Program-made: the position numbers and the translations under genes
Notes under the pieces: model-generated
What the model saw: the letters and a program-made list of their open reading frames with translations, nothing else
Databases searched by the model: none
Told to the model about the DNA's origin: nothing
Shown here: piece after piece, positions 34,739-44,040 of the stretch
Position numbering within the stretch: the stretch's first letter is position 1
Layout: every line of letters starts with the position of its first letter
DNA from: JASLQO01 sp002327525
GTDB taxonomy: Bacteria > Pseudomonadota > Gammaproteobacteria > Pseudomonadales > Azotimanducaceae
Length of the DNA stretch: 64,000 bases
Assembly: GCA_030744435.1 (NCBI GenBank)
Contig: JASLQO010000024.1
Location: forward strand, 1 to 64,000
Reading direction: 5' to 3'

Positions 34739-35122
34739 CTAGAAAAATACGGACCTTGCCAGCGCCGTGTCACAATACTCGGTAAGCTGAACTACCCTGC
34801 CGTCGACGATCTTGTAAACCATGCGCTAGGTATTGTTGTAGGGTTTGCCGGTTTTCGTCATACGGTCCTTAGCCTGTTGATCGACCACGACGTAGTCGCC
34901 GTCCGCGATCATGTTGTTCACCTCTACACTGCCCATGGATTCCATGAGCTCTTCAACAGGCCCCAGCAATTTCTCGGCGATGTCCCGTTTGCCACGATAC
35001 GTCGCCATCCCCGGAATGATCCACACACCGTCCTCGTCCCACAGGTCGAGGAGACCGACCTCGCCTGAACTGATCCTACTGACGAGTTTTTTGTTTTCCG
35101 CGGTTCCCATTTGCCTCCCCAT
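34739..35122 (-). pseudogene. SnoaL-like/ketosteroid-isomerase-fold protein interrupted by amber codon
   Basis: From the ATG at 35122 the frame reads GTAENKKLVSRISSGEVGLL, DLWDEDGVWIIPG, GKRDIAEKLLGPVEELM and ends at TAG (34826-34828) after KTGKPYNNT. Translation beyond the TAG continues in frame with conserved family sequence, RMVYKIVDGRVVQLTEYCDTALARSVFF, to a second TAG at 34739. The whole (127 codons) has the normal NTF2-like length. TAG sits where relatives usually have tyrosine or tryptophan (YNNTY-x-x-V), one base from TAC. TAG is an ordinary stop elsewhere here, so this is a nonsense mutation or sequencing error unless it is read through. Confidence 0.7.
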
Positions 35123-35258
35123 CCTTGTGAGTGATCAGTATAGCTACAAGGCTCGAAAAGGAGGTCTGCAGCGGGCTTTGGCAGACACGAAGGTGTCCAC
35201 CACAGGATCCTTTTCACATATCATCGTTGTTGTTCACAAACACTGGAAACGGTGCACA

Positions 35259-35885
35259 TTGACAGATCTGCAGACACTCGCTCCTGCTGCAATCCTGTTG
35301 GTGCTCGGTGCGATGTCGCCCGGGCCGAGTCTTGCGGTCGTCGTGCGCAACACCATGACAGGGGGGCGCTGGCAGGGCATTCGATGTGCTGTGGGGCACG
35401 GACTGGGATTCGGGCTCTATGCACTGGCGGTAATTTTCGGGTTGGCGGTCGTCATGCGAGAGGCGCCAGCGGTTTTCACGATAACTCAGGCGCTGGGTGC
35501 TCTGCTGCTGCTCTATCTTGCCTGGCAGAGTTTCAAGGCGCCGACAACAGTTTCGCAGGGGGAGGCCGGTAAGGTCTCGCGAGGCTTCACGGAAGGTTTT
35601 CTGGTCGCGATCCTGAATCCCAAGATTGCCGTTTTCTTCCTGGCGGTGTTTTCATCCGTGCTCGCCGACGAACTCGGCATCCGTACACGGTTCACGATGG
35701 CCGGTGTCGGTTGGCTGATCGACACGCTGTGGTACGTGCTGGTGGCAGCGCTGTTGTCCACTGGCCCGCCGCTCGCCTTTCTGCATCGCCAGGCACGGCC
35801 GATCAACATTGCGATGGCCGTGATCTTCCTGGCGCTCGCCATCGTCACGATGGCCAGAACAGCGCGCGAAGTGGTGTCGATGTGA
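35259..35885 (+). CDS. LysE-family amino-acid exporter
   Basis: About 208 residues if it starts at TTG 35259, which gives the expected family length; GGAAACGG lies upstream. The frame extends farther back without an ATG that makes sense. It opens LQTLAPAAILLVLGAMSPGPSLAVVVRNTM, with the family PGP motif, and contains about six membrane helices; FLVAILNPKIAVFFLAVF is the conserved second motif with NPK. It exports amino acids or homoserine-lactone-like compounds across the inner membrane. The divergent SnoaL-like remnant starts 137 bp upstream. Confidence 0.85.
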   Translation: MTDLQTLAPAAILLVLGAMSPGPSLAVVVRNTMTGGRWQGIRCAVGHGLGFGLYALAVIFGLAVVMREAPAVFTITQALGALLLLYLAWQSFKAPTTVSQGEAGKVSRGFTEGFLVAILNPKIAVFFLAVFSSVLADELGIRTRFTMAGVGWLIDTLWYVLVAALLSTGPPLAFLHRQARPINIAMAVIFLALAIVTMARTAREVVSM

Positions 35886-35926
35886 GCCGACGTGCAGCCC
35901 TTGCCGGCGGGTGGCCGCTCACTCGC

Positions 35927-37723
35927 TCATCGTGAGCGGCCGGACTTTTCGATGGCCGCTGGTGCGGCGAACGTCTCGAGCAGTTTCGCGGCGTCGTATT
36001 TCAGTCGACGGTCATAGGTATAAAGGCCGTTCTGCTCCTGCTCGATGTCGGTCAGCTGCGTGTAGCAGAACCCCGCGATACAAGGGTTGTCCAGCAGCAC
36101 CGAGGTGAGCGCCGTGATGCGCTGCTGTGCTTCACCGAGGGTACCGGGGCGTTCGCCATAGCCCCAACTCGTATCGTCTCGGTCCTCGTCCGTCCACCAT
36201 GTGCCGCCGTACTCGTCCACCACAAAGGGTTGCCCGGCGTACGCCTCGCCGGGTTCGCCGCCGAAACGCTCGCGCGCGGCTCCCACATCGGTCGGACCCT
36301 GGGCATAAGTCTCACGCAGGCGCGTCGGATCCTGTTCGTAGTCGTGCACGCTGTAGATGTCGGTCGCGATGTGAGTCCACCCGCTCGCGTCGTGAACGGG
36401 TCGTGTCGGGTCGAGAGTCTTGGTGAGCGCGTAGGTCCTGCGTATGGTGCGATCGTACAGACGCTCCCTGCCCTTCCGGCGGTTTGCCTCGTTGAAGGGG
36501 GTCCACGTGATGATCGAGGGATGGTTGCGGTCTCGTTCGACCACTTCACACCACTCGCGCAGGTGATTATCGAGCGCACGCTCCTGGAACACCGGATCCT
36601 TTCGCGGCGGGAAGAAATTCATGCCTTCGAGGCCCCAGTCCGGAAATTCCCCCCAGGTGAGGTAACCCAAACGATCCGCCCAGTAGTGGAAACGCTCTTC
36701 GAATACCTTCTGATGCAAGCGCGCTCCATTGAAACCCAGCGCCAGCGCGTGCTCGATGTCGGTCCGCAGGGCCTCATCGCTCGGGGCCGTCCACAAGCCG
36801 TCCGGGTAGAAACCCTGGTCGAGCACGAGCCGCAGGAAGATAGGCTCACCGTTCAGGAAGAAACGGTCGCCTTCGACGCAGAACTGTCTCAGTCCGGCGT
36901 AGGAATCGACGGCGTCCACTACTTCCGCGTCTTTCTCGAGTTCGAATCGCAGTGTGTACAGATGCGGATCCGTCGGTGACCAGGCACGCGGCGCGGACAG
37001 ATCGATCACCAGCGGCAGTCCGTCGCCCGCGACCTGTTCGACGCGGGTTGCCTCGGCACCCTCGGAGCATACGATGCAACGGATTTTGTGCGCCGCTGTG
37101 AGGGCGGTGAAGCGCGGCAGCACAATGAAACGACCGTTCGGCCAGTCCGGGAGGATGTGCAGAGATTCAATGCGCGTCATCGGCACCACCTCGAGCCACA
37201 CGCTCTGCCAGATGCCGGTTGTTCGCGTGTAGCTCGCAGCGAAGGACTGGTGCAGAACGCTCTGCTTTCCGGCCGGCTGCAATCCGGAGCGGACGTCGTC
37301 CTCGATGCGCACGACCACATCGTTCTCATCCGCCAGTGCTTCGGTGATATCGAATGAGAACGACGCGCTGCCGCCACGGTGTTGTCCGATCTCGGCGCCG
37401 TTCACCCATACGCGGCACGACCAGTCCACCGCCCCAAAGTGCAGCAGCACCCGTCCTGCAGCCACGGCCCGGGGCGCGGTGAACGATCGGTGATACCAGA
37501 CCACGGGCATGAAGTCGGTCTCGCCTACGCCGGACAGAGCGCTCTCCGGGCAGAATGGAACGGTAATCCGCTGGTCGATGGCGGTGGGGTCGAGGGCCCA
37601 GCCGCGGTTCAGGCCGGAGTCCCCCCAGTCGATCCTGAAATCCCACTCTCCGTTGAGGGTTTGCCAGTCGGGCCGGTAAAACTGGGGTCGTGGATGTTCG
37701 GGGCGGGGAGGGGATGGGGCCAT
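35927..37723 (-). CDS. Glycoside hydrolase family 2 (beta-galactosidase/glucuronidase-like)
   Basis: About 598 residues from ATG 37723 (the ATG at 37756 adds 11 residues). It has the GH2 order: jelly-roll sugar-binding domain (RPDWQTLNGEWDFRIDWG, FGAVDWSCRVWVNGAEIGQHRGG), an immunoglobulin-like domain (SPTDPHLYTLRFEL), and the barrel with GFNGARLHQK, the acid/base glutamate in TWTPFNEAN and the nucleophile glutamate in VVDEYGGTWW. It lacks a signal peptide, so it acts on imported oligosaccharides. The exact sugar (beta-galactose, glucuronide or mannose) is not clear. Confidence 0.9.
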   Translation of the reverse strand: MAPSPPRPEHPRPQFYRPDWQTLNGEWDFRIDWGDSGLNRGWALDPTAIDQRITVPFCPESALSGVGETDFMPVVWYHRSFTAPRAVAAGRVLLHFGAVDWSCRVWVNGAEIGQHRGGSASFSFDITEALADENDVVVRIEDDVRSGLQPAGKQSVLHQSFAASYTRTTGIWQSVWLEVVPMTRIESLHILPDWPNGRFIVLPRFTALTAAHKIRCIVCSEGAEATRVEQVAGDGLPLVIDLSAPRAWSPTDPHLYTLRFELEKDAEVVDAVDSYAGLRQFCVEGDRFFLNGEPIFLRLVLDQGFYPDGLWTAPSDEALRTDIEHALALGFNGARLHQKVFEERFHYWADRLGYLTWGEFPDWGLEGMNFFPPRKDPVFQERALDNHLREWCEVVERDRNHPSIITWTPFNEANRRKGRERLYDRTIRRTYALTKTLDPTRPVHDASGWTHIATDIYSVHDYEQDPTRLRETYAQGPTDVGAARERFGGEPGEAYAGQPFVVDEYGGTWWTDEDRDDTSWGYGERPGTLGEAQQRITALTSVLLDNPCIAGFCYTQLTDIEQEQNGLYTYDRRLKYDAAKLLETFAAPAAIEKSGRSR

Positions 37724-38009
37724 GGTCGTTCGTCTCGTGAATGATTTGTTCGGCATCTTTCAAGACGCTATGGTGCGCGCCTGGCATGTGGACATCGGGC
37801 ACATCGTCGAGGTCGTGTTGATCATCCCGGATTGGGGCGGGCCGAGCCCGCGACCATCCGCTGGATTCCACACCGCACCCCGATTCGACGACGTCGGGCA
37901 TGAAGGGTACAAGATCGCCCTGGCCGGGAGAATCCGAGCACATTCCTGCATCTGGTGGTTCTGGTGCGCGTCGTAACCGGAAAATGGACTCATAGGAGGG
38001 CAATAGGAC

Positions 38010-40457
38010 ATGCATTCGGGTTCACTGCCGGAGGAGGCTCGCGTGGTCATCGTCGGTGGGGGTGTGGTGGGGTGTTCCATCGCCTACCACCTGACGAAGA
38101 TGGGCTGGCGGGACGTCATTTTATTGGAAAGACGACAACTGACCTGCGGAACCACCTGGCATGCGGCGGGCCTGATCGGCCAGCTGCGTTCTACTCAGAA
38201 CATGACCAAACTGGCCAAGTACACGGCGGAGCTGTACACGGGTCTTGAGGCAGAGACCGGCCAGGCGACGGGATTCAAGCAGAACGGATCGGTAACCATC
38301 GCGACAAATGTGGAGCGTTTCGAAGAACTGAAGCGCAATGCATCCATGGCGAAGGTGTTCGGGTTGCAGGTGGATGTCATCTCCACCGCAGAGATCCGGG
38401 ATCGCTACCCCCTGATCAGCACCGACGATGTCATCGGTGGTACCTGGATTGCGTCTGACGGGCAGATCAATCCCATCGATGTGACGCAGGCGCTGGCTCG
38501 GGGTGCGCGCCACGGCGGAGCGCGTATCTTCGAAAACGTCGAGGTCGTGCGCATCATGCACGATGGTAGACGGGTGAGCGGCGTGTTGACCGGCCAGGGG
38601 GAGGTCAAGGCCGATCAGGTGGTGCTGTGTGCGGGTATGTGGTCTCGGGAACTGGCGCTCGAAGCAGGGGTGCGGGTTCCGCTGCACGCATGCGAGCACT
38701 TCTATCTCGTTACCGAACCCTTCGATGGTGTGGAGCCGGACCTGCCGGTGTTTCGCGATTACGATGCCTGTGCCTACTACAAGGAGGACGCGGGCAAGAT
38801 CCTGCTCGGGGCGTTCGAGCCGGTAGCCAAACCATGGGGCGGCGCTGGTATTCCGGAAGGCTTCTGTTTCGATGAACTGCCGGGGGACTTCGAGCATTTT
38901 CAACCCGTGCTGGAGCAGGCCATGCGGCGAATGCCGGCGCTGGAACAAGCAGGGATACAGACCTTCTTCTGCGGTCCGGAGAGCTTCACGCCTGATGATC
39001 GCTATCACATCGGCGAATCACCGGAACTCGCTAACCTTTTCGTTGCTGCCGGATTCAATTCCATCGGCATCCAGTCCGCGGGTGGAGTTGGCAAGGTGCT
39101 GAGCGAATGGATGCGGGACGGCCGCCCGCCGCAGGATCTCTGGGAGGTGGACGTACGGCGCAATATTGCTTTCCAGAACAACCGTCGCTATCTGCATGAT
39201 CGTGTGACCGAGGGTCTCGGACTGCTCTATGCTATGCACTGGCCGTTTCGACAGTATGCGAGCGCCCGTGGAGTGAGGCGTTCGCCGTTCCATGACCGGC
39301 TCGCGGCGGCGAACGCCTGTTTTGGTGAGTTAGCCGGGTGGGAGCGACCGAACTGGTACGCGCCGCCTGGAAAATCCCCGGAATACGAGTATTCCTGGTT
39401 TCGGCAGAACTGGTTCGAATACTCGGCAAACGAGCACGAGGCAATTCGGGAGAATGTCGGTGTGCTGGACCAAACGCCGTTCGCCAAGTTTCAGGTGCAG
39501 GGTCCGGATGCCGCGAAGCTTCTCGGCTGGCTCTGCGCCAACGAGGTAGACGTCGATACCGGCCGGCTGGTGTACACGCAGTGGCTCAACGAGCGAGGTG
39601 GTATCGAGTCGGATCTGACCGTCTGCCGGCTCGCCGACAATCAGTTTATGGTGGTGACCGCGGCCTCGTCACAGACCCGTGATTTCCACTGGATTCTCCG
39701 CCACATCGGCGAGCAGAGAGTCGAACTGAGTGATATGACCTCCGCGTTTGCCGTGCTCGGTGTGATGGGGCCGAAGGCCCGTGATCTTCTGGGTGCGGTG
39801 AGCTCGGCGGACCTCGGTAACGAGGCGTTTCCCTTTGGCAGCTTTCAGGAAATCGAAATCGGTTACGCGCTGGTGCGCGCTCTGCGAGTGACCTATGTGG
39901 GGGAACTCGGCTGGGAACTTCATATACCCACGGAGTACGCGCTGCACGTGTACGATGAGCTGATGGCGGCTGGGCAGGTGCTTGGAGCACGTCTTGTGGG
40001 GATGCATGCCATGAATTCACTGCGCATCGAAAAGGCGTACCGTCACTGGGGAGACGACATCACGGATGAGGACACTCCGCTCGAGGCGGGCCTCGGTTTC
40101 GCGGTGGCATTCGACAAACCAGGCGGCTTCATCGGTCGCGAGAGTTTGTTGCGACAGCGTGAGGCCGGAGTGAAGAAGCGGTTGGTGCAGTTCCTGTTAA
40201 AAGACCCCGAGCCGTTGCTCTATCACAACGAACCGATCTGGCGCGACGACCGGATTGTCGGTTACCTCACCTCGGGAATGTACGGTCACTCTCTGGGAGG
40301 GGCCGTGGGCCTCGGGTATGTGAATCACGCGGACGGTGTGAATCCGGAGTTCGTGCGCTCGGGTCGCTACGAGATCGAGGTAGGCGGCGAGCGCATCCCG
40401 GCCGTGGCATCGCTGCGCCCGATGTATGATCCGAAGAGCACCAGGATCCGCGCCTGA
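38010..40457 (+). CDS. Dimethylglycine/sarcosine dehydrogenase-like FAD and GcvT-domain protein
   Basis: The 815-residue protein begins ARVVIVGGGVVGCSIAYHLTKMGW, an FAD Rossmann motif. TTWHAAGLIGQLRS follows, whose histidine is the position of covalent FAD attachment in dimethylglycine dehydrogenase. The first 400 residues form the DAO domain. From about residue 430 a FAO_M linker leads to the GcvT aminomethyltransferase domain, with ERGGIESDLTVCRL and YVGELGWELHIP, and a GcvT C-terminal barrel. Such enzymes demethylate dimethylglycine or sarcosine and pass the methylene group to tetrahydrofolate. It is cytoplasmic and lies alone between the GH2 gene and the phosphatase gene. Confidence 0.9.
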   Translation: MHSGSLPEEARVVIVGGGVVGCSIAYHLTKMGWRDVILLERRQLTCGTTWHAAGLIGQLRSTQNMTKLAKYTAELYTGLEAETGQATGFKQNGSVTIATNVERFEELKRNASMAKVFGLQVDVISTAEIRDRYPLISTDDVIGGTWIASDGQINPIDVTQALARGARHGGARIFENVEVVRIMHDGRRVSGVLTGQGEVKADQVVLCAGMWSRELALEAGVRVPLHACEHFYLVTEPFDGVEPDLPVFRDYDACAYYKEDAGKILLGAFEPVAKPWGGAGIPEGFCFDELPGDFEHFQPVLEQAMRRMPALEQAGIQTFFCGPESFTPDDRYHIGESPELANLFVAAGFNSIGIQSAGGVGKVLSEWMRDGRPPQDLWEVDVRRNIAFQNNRRYLHDRVTEGLGLLYAMHWPFRQYASARGVRRSPFHDRLAAANACFGELAGWERPNWYAPPGKSPEYEYSWFRQNWFEYSANEHEAIRENVGVLDQTPFAKFQVQGPDAAKLLGWLCANEVDVDTGRLVYTQWLNERGGIESDLTVCRLADNQFMVVTAASSQTRDFHWILRHIGEQRVELSDMTSAFAVLGVMGPKARDLLGAVSSADLGNEAFPFGSFQEIEIGYALVRALRVTYVGELGWELHIPTEYALHVYDELMAAGQVLGARLVGMHAMNSLRIEKAYRHWGDDITDEDTPLEAGLGFAVAFDKPGGFIGRESLLRQREAGVKKRLVQFLLKDPEPLLYHNEPIWRDDRIVGYLTSGMYGHSLGGAVGLGYVNHADGVNPEFVRSGRYEIEVGGERIPAVASLRPMYDPKSTRIRA

Positions 40458-40476
40458 GCGTTACCAGAGGCTCTGA

Positions 40477-40508
40477 CGACACACTTTCGCCGGAGCGCTC
40501 GTGTGTCG
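40477..40508. terminator. Inverted repeat between convergent genes
   Basis: CGACACAC (40477-40484) and GTGTGTCG (40501-40508) form a perfect 8-bp stem with a 16-base loop that itself can pair partly. It sits between the stops of the convergent GcvT-domain gene (40457) and the phosphatase gene (40529). Position suggests a bidirectional terminator, but there is no clear T-tract. Confidence 0.4.
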
Positions 40509-40528
40509 ATGCGCGGCTGAGACCGTCA

Positions 40529-41284
40529 TCACCCTTCCAGAAACTGGCTTCGCACTGCCTGCATGGTGGCATCGCCGATGCCGATGCTTCTCAGATAGTC
40601 GAGCGGCCCCCCCCATCTTTCCTCGAGACCATCGAGAAAGTCACCGATCGCGGATTCCGGAACCCCGGCTGCGTGCATCATCGACTCGCGGTCCATCCCT
40701 GCCGGTAAGCCTGTGGTGTTCTCGATGAAATTGGCCTGTCTGGCGACATCGCGATTGGTCAGGGCGTAGTCCGCTTCGATCACCGCACGATTCACACCCA
40801 GTACCGCTAGCAGAAATGCCGTGGAAACACCCGTGCGGTCCTTGCCCGCCGTGCAGTGGATCACAATGGGATGGCTGCTCGCCCGCGTAAAGATCTCGAA
40901 CATGCGGATCCAGGACTCCGGGCCGAATTCGAGGTATGCGAGATAGCGTTTTCCGGAGATGCCGGTATCACCTACCAGACGACTCAGTTGATCGCTCCCA
41001 CCTTCCGGGATGACGGCGATGTTGTGGTAGGAGGCCCCCATGTCGGTGAGGGGGCCGCGGCCCTGCTCATGCACCTCGTCCGGTCTGCGTAGATCGATCT
41101 GAGTGGCAATACCGAGTTGCCGCACGCCTTCCAGGTCCTGCGCGGTCATGCGGTCCTGGCGTCCGGCACGGAAATACCGCCCCCAGCGCACCGTTCGGCC
41201 GTCTTGCGCCGGGTAGCCGCCAATGTCTCGAAAATTAAAACACCCTTCAAAGGCATGGTGGCGGTCGGAATAGTCGTTGATCAT
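40529..41284 (-). CDS. Tyrosine phosphatase of the PTP/MptpB type
   Basis: The 251-residue protein carries the P-loop HCTAGKDRTG at residues 143-152 (C144 to R150, CX5R with the AGKDR form found in the MptpB/Tyr_phosphatase3 family). It starts HAFEGCFNFRDIGGYPAQDGRTVRWGRYFRAG, the standard opening of the group, and contains ATQIDLRRPDEV. These act on phosphotyrosine or phosphoinositide-like substrates; most bacterial members have unknown targets. It is cytoplasmic and stands alone near the hypothetical membrane protein gene. Confidence 0.9.
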   Translation of the reverse strand: MINDYSDRHHAFEGCFNFRDIGGYPAQDGRTVRWGRYFRAGRQDRMTAQDLEGVRQLGIATQIDLRRPDEVHEQGRGPLTDMGASYHNIAVIPEGGSDQLSRLVGDTGISGKRYLAYLEFGPESWIRMFEIFTRASSHPIVIHCTAGKDRTGVSTAFLLAVLGVNRAVIEADYALTNRDVARQANFIENTTGLPAGMDRESMMHAAGVPESAIGDFLDGLEERWGGPLDYLRSIGIGDATMQAVRSQFLEG

Positions 41285-41320
41285 GCTCTCTTGTTTGGTC
41301 GTGTCTGAATCAGGTCGGAC

Positions 41321-42391
41321 TCACAGCTGCGCGTTCGCGGCTTCGGTGTCCTGCGGCGCGAGCCCACTCCACTCGCGGGCCGCGCAGTGTACCTCACTGC
41401 CGAAGCGCACGCGTGCATTGGCACGCGGACAGATCAGGTCGAACTGGTGGGTGAGTTCGATGCGCGCCTTCGGTGCGGGATCGCCGTCTGTTCGAACACG
41501 CAACGAGCAACCGGGCAGGAGGGTGGTGTCGAGATTCACGATGCCGCGATGTGTGGTGACGTCGCGGACGATGAGCGCATCCGGACCGATACAGGTGAAT
41601 GTAACGCTCTCTGCGTCGAGGTACGTGTCGAACCCCGCGTGTTCGGCTGTCGCGAGCTGCAGGTCGAGCTGTTCGACGGGGGTTTGCGTGGAGTTGAATA
41701 CGGCCAGGAAGTCCTGGGTGTACTCCACGAGATAGCCGGTGAACTCAGAAGTGGGCTCGGCGGCATCCGGCGCCGTTCTGCATTCGATCACGACGGGTTT
41801 GCCGATGTAGCGCTCCAGAAGCGGTTCGTAGGCATTAGCCACGGTGCCGGTAACGGTTTCCGACAGTTCGGAAACATCGCGCTTGCGGCTGATCATCGCT
41901 GCGCCGAGCCTGCCGCCGAGCGAGCCCATGACGAGTCCCAGGGATTTGCCGATCGCATCACTGAGCATGTCCGCGTAGTTGCGGACCCGGCGGCGACTGC
42001 GCGCGAGTACGCCCGGATTGAAAGTGCGTTCTATCTGACGGGAGCGTTCCAGGCGCTCCTCGTCCGTCAGTGCATGCACTGTCCGGCACAAGCCCAGGGC
42101 TTCGTCCAGTTCATTCTTCTGTACCAGGTGACTGGCCTTGACCATGCCCCGAGAGGTGACGAAGGGCGCATCGTAGAGGATCTGAAGGCCCTGGCTGGTG
42201 ACGAACAGATCGCCCCAGAGAAGTTTGCCATCGGCGTGTACGAACGTGATGTGGTAGTCGTCGAATAGGCGCAGACAGCGGTCACGTCGAAAGCGGCGCA
42301 GCAGCGCTCCGATCGATGTGGAAACGAACAGGACGAGCAGCGTCAACCAAAACAGATCGTCGAACCCGAACCAGGAACCATTTTCATCCAT
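41321..42391 (-). CDS. Unrecognised membrane-anchored protein
   Basis: The 356-residue protein has one N-terminal membrane segment (FDDLFWLTLLVLFVSTSIGALL), then a basic stretch (RRFRRDRCLRLF). The rest is a soluble domain with FVHADGKLLWGDLFVTSQGLQILYDA and a glycine-rich GKSLGLVMGSLGGRLGAAM. Its C-terminal half looks beta-rich and could be a regulatory or sensing domain. I cannot name a family. The 37-bp gap to the phosphatase gene on the same strand suggests cotranscription. Confidence 0.7.
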   Translation of the reverse strand: MDENGSWFGFDDLFWLTLLVLFVSTSIGALLRRFRRDRCLRLFDDYHITFVHADGKLLWGDLFVTSQGLQILYDAPFVTSRGMVKASHLVQKNELDEALGLCRTVHALTDEERLERSRQIERTFNPGVLARSRRRVRNYADMLSDAIGKSLGLVMGSLGGRLGAAMISRKRDVSELSETVTGTVANAYEPLLERYIGKPVVIECRTAPDAAEPTSEFTGYLVEYTQDFLAVFNSTQTPVEQLDLQLATAEHAGFDTYLDAESVTFTCIGPDALIVRDVTTHRGIVNLDTTLLPGCSLRVRTDGDPAPKARIELTHQFDLICPRANARVRFGSEVHCAAREWSGLAPQDTEAANAQL

Positions 42392-42528
42392 GGTGCGGCA
42401 TCTTACATGTGGTGGAGTGCGCAGCGCTGCCCCTAACTTGAAATCGACAGAGGCAGCCGGCTCCCTGTATGGGTCAATCAGAAGTTGCCTTGGTATAGTC
42501 GCAAGCCTGCTTTAAGAAGGACGGAGCG

Positions 42529-43458
42529 ATGACGACGACCTGGCCGAAGCGCTTGCAGGCTGTAAAAGGCCCGATCCGGGCGGACAAGCTGGACGGCGCT
42601 GCGGAGGGGATGGGTCAGTGGGGGGCTGAGACCCGTGCGCTGGCCGATGAGGGTTGGGTGCCGCCGGACATGATGACGGGCCTCACACTTTTCATGCTGT
42701 CTAGCCAACCGCGCGATGCCGATCGCGAGCAGTCCATCCCCGGCGGTGGAGGCGGTGTTGCGGGCGGGGTCTGGGTGCGCGAGCGCGTCGCCATTGTGCG
42801 AGCGCTTCATCGCGAGGAGGTGTTTACCGTTCGCGGTGAGTCGATGGGCCGTCACGTCCACAAGGGTCGCTGCTACGGGACCACGCGCAGCGAGACCTTC
42901 AACGCCGCGGGTGACCGGGTAGCAGCCAACCTCACGACCGGGCTTGTGCAGTACAAGGTGCGGGAAGGGTTGGCTGATTCGGTGGAAGGACTCGCCCCCG
43001 ACGATATCGAATCTCCGGCACCCAAGCGCGGCATGGCGGCGAACAACCCGTGTCTCGAGCAACTGACGGCCTTGCGCGTAGGACAGAAATTCGGCGGCTA
43101 TCCAGTGTTGGTCGGACTCGATCTGATGGAGGCCCGGGACACCAAACGACCCGACAACCCAATTCACTCCGATCCGGAGCTGGCCCGAAAAGCGGGCTTG
43201 TCGCGTCCGATCGCTGGTGGCTCTCATGTGCTCGCGTTTGCCCTCGAGGCACTGATGCAGAAGGCGGGGCGGTACGCATTGCTTCACGGTGCGGCCTTCG
43301 ACATACGCTGGAAAGCGCCCGTATATGCGGATCTCGTCATCCGGCCTGGGGTACGCGTGAGCGAGGTCAGCGATGAGATGGTGGTGTTCGATGTGGACGC
43401 CGTGCTCGACTCCGGCGCGCTCGCGATGACCGGACAGGTTAGCGTACCGCTTCTGTGA
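42529..43458 (+). CDS. Double-hotdog MaoC-like dehydratase
   Basis: The 309-residue protein starts at ATG 42529 (AAGGACGGAGCG upstream). The second half carries the MaoC features: DTKRPDNPIHSDPELARKAGLSRPIAGGSHVLAFALEALM, with the D-x4-H dyad pattern at DNPIH and the PIAGGS-HV segment; the first half has an atypical hotdog. It probably hydrates or dehydrates an acyl-CoA. Its stop overlaps a GTG that begins a broken CoA-transferase gene, indicating that the two were once an operon for acyl-CoA metabolism. Confidence 0.8.
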   Translation: MTTTWPKRLQAVKGPIRADKLDGAAEGMGQWGAETRALADEGWVPPDMMTGLTLFMLSSQPRDADREQSIPGGGGGVAGGVWVRERVAIVRALHREEVFTVRGESMGRHVHKGRCYGTTRSETFNAAGDRVAANLTTGLVQYKVREGLADSVEGLAPDDIESPAPKRGMAANNPCLEQLTALRVGQKFGGYPVLVGLDLMEARDTKRPDNPIHSDPELARKAGLSRPIAGGSHVLAFALEALMQKAGRYALLHGAAFDIRWKAPVYADLVIRPGVRVSEVSDEMVVFDVDAVLDSGALAMTGQVSVPLL

Positions 43459-43502
43459 GTCGGGCTCTGGAAGGTATTCGGGTCGTAGAGCTGAGCGATC
43501 GC
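43455..43502 (+). pseudogene. CaiB/BaiF CoA-transferase, N-terminal stub
   Basis: GTG at 43455 overlaps the stop of the hotdog gene. The following codons read SRALEGIRVVELSD, the typical start of class III CoA-transferases (L-x-G-x-R-V-x-E/D-L). After about 15 codons the resemblance stops, and a VOC gene begins 80 bp farther on. The other 380 or so residues have been lost, so this is a deletion remnant. Confidence 0.6.
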
Positions 43503-43581
43503 TCAGCGGCGAGGCGCCCTGTCATAGGACTTCCCGTATCCGATAGAATCGCAGGTGGCGCAATCATCGAAGGAGAACGGC

Positions 43582-44040
43582 ATGATCCTCGGCATTCACC
43601 ACACCGCTATCTCTGTCAGCGACATGGAACGCTCACTGGCCTTCTATCGGGACCTGCTGGGCATGGAGGTTCTCTCGGACCAGCGCTGGGCGAGTAGTGC
43701 CGAGAGCAATCCGAAACCGGAGAAAATTCTGCGCCTTGAGAATCCGGCCGCGAGGCAGGCTATGCTGAAATGCGGGAACTGTCACATTGAGCTGTTTGAG
43801 TTCAGCAATCCCGAACCCGCGCCAATGGCAGAAGACCGACCGGTTCACGACCACGGCTACACGCATTTCAGCCTGGACGTCAAAGATGTGGATGCCGAGT
43901 ACGAGAGGTTGTCGGATGCAGGCGTCGAGTTTCACTGCGAACCCATCAATCTGGGCCCCAGTTGCAGAACCACGTATGGTCGGGATCCCGACGGAAACGT
44001 GATCGAGTTTCAGGAGCTGTTCGAGACGCCTCGCTGGTAA
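43582..44040 (+). CDS. VOC/glyoxalase-family protein
   Basis: The 152-residue protein from ATG 43582 (AGGAGAACGGC just upstream; the ATG at 43555 is unlikely) reads ILGIHHTAISVSDMERSLAFYRDLLGMEVLSD, with the first metal histidine. CHIELFEFSNP follows with a glutamate, then GYTHFSLDVKDVDAEYERL with the second histidine, and DPDGNVIEFQE with the last glutamate. The H-E-H-E set is complete, so it is likely an active metal-dependent lyase, dioxygenase or epimerase. Its last 31 bp overlap the end of the convergent VOC gene. Confidence 0.85.
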   Translation: MILGIHHTAISVSDMERSLAFYRDLLGMEVLSDQRWASSAESNPKPEKILRLENPAARQAMLKCGNCHIELFEFSNPEPAPMAEDRPVHDHGYTHFSLDVKDVDAEYERLSDAGVEFHCEPINLGPSCRTTYGRDPDGNVIEFQELFETPRW

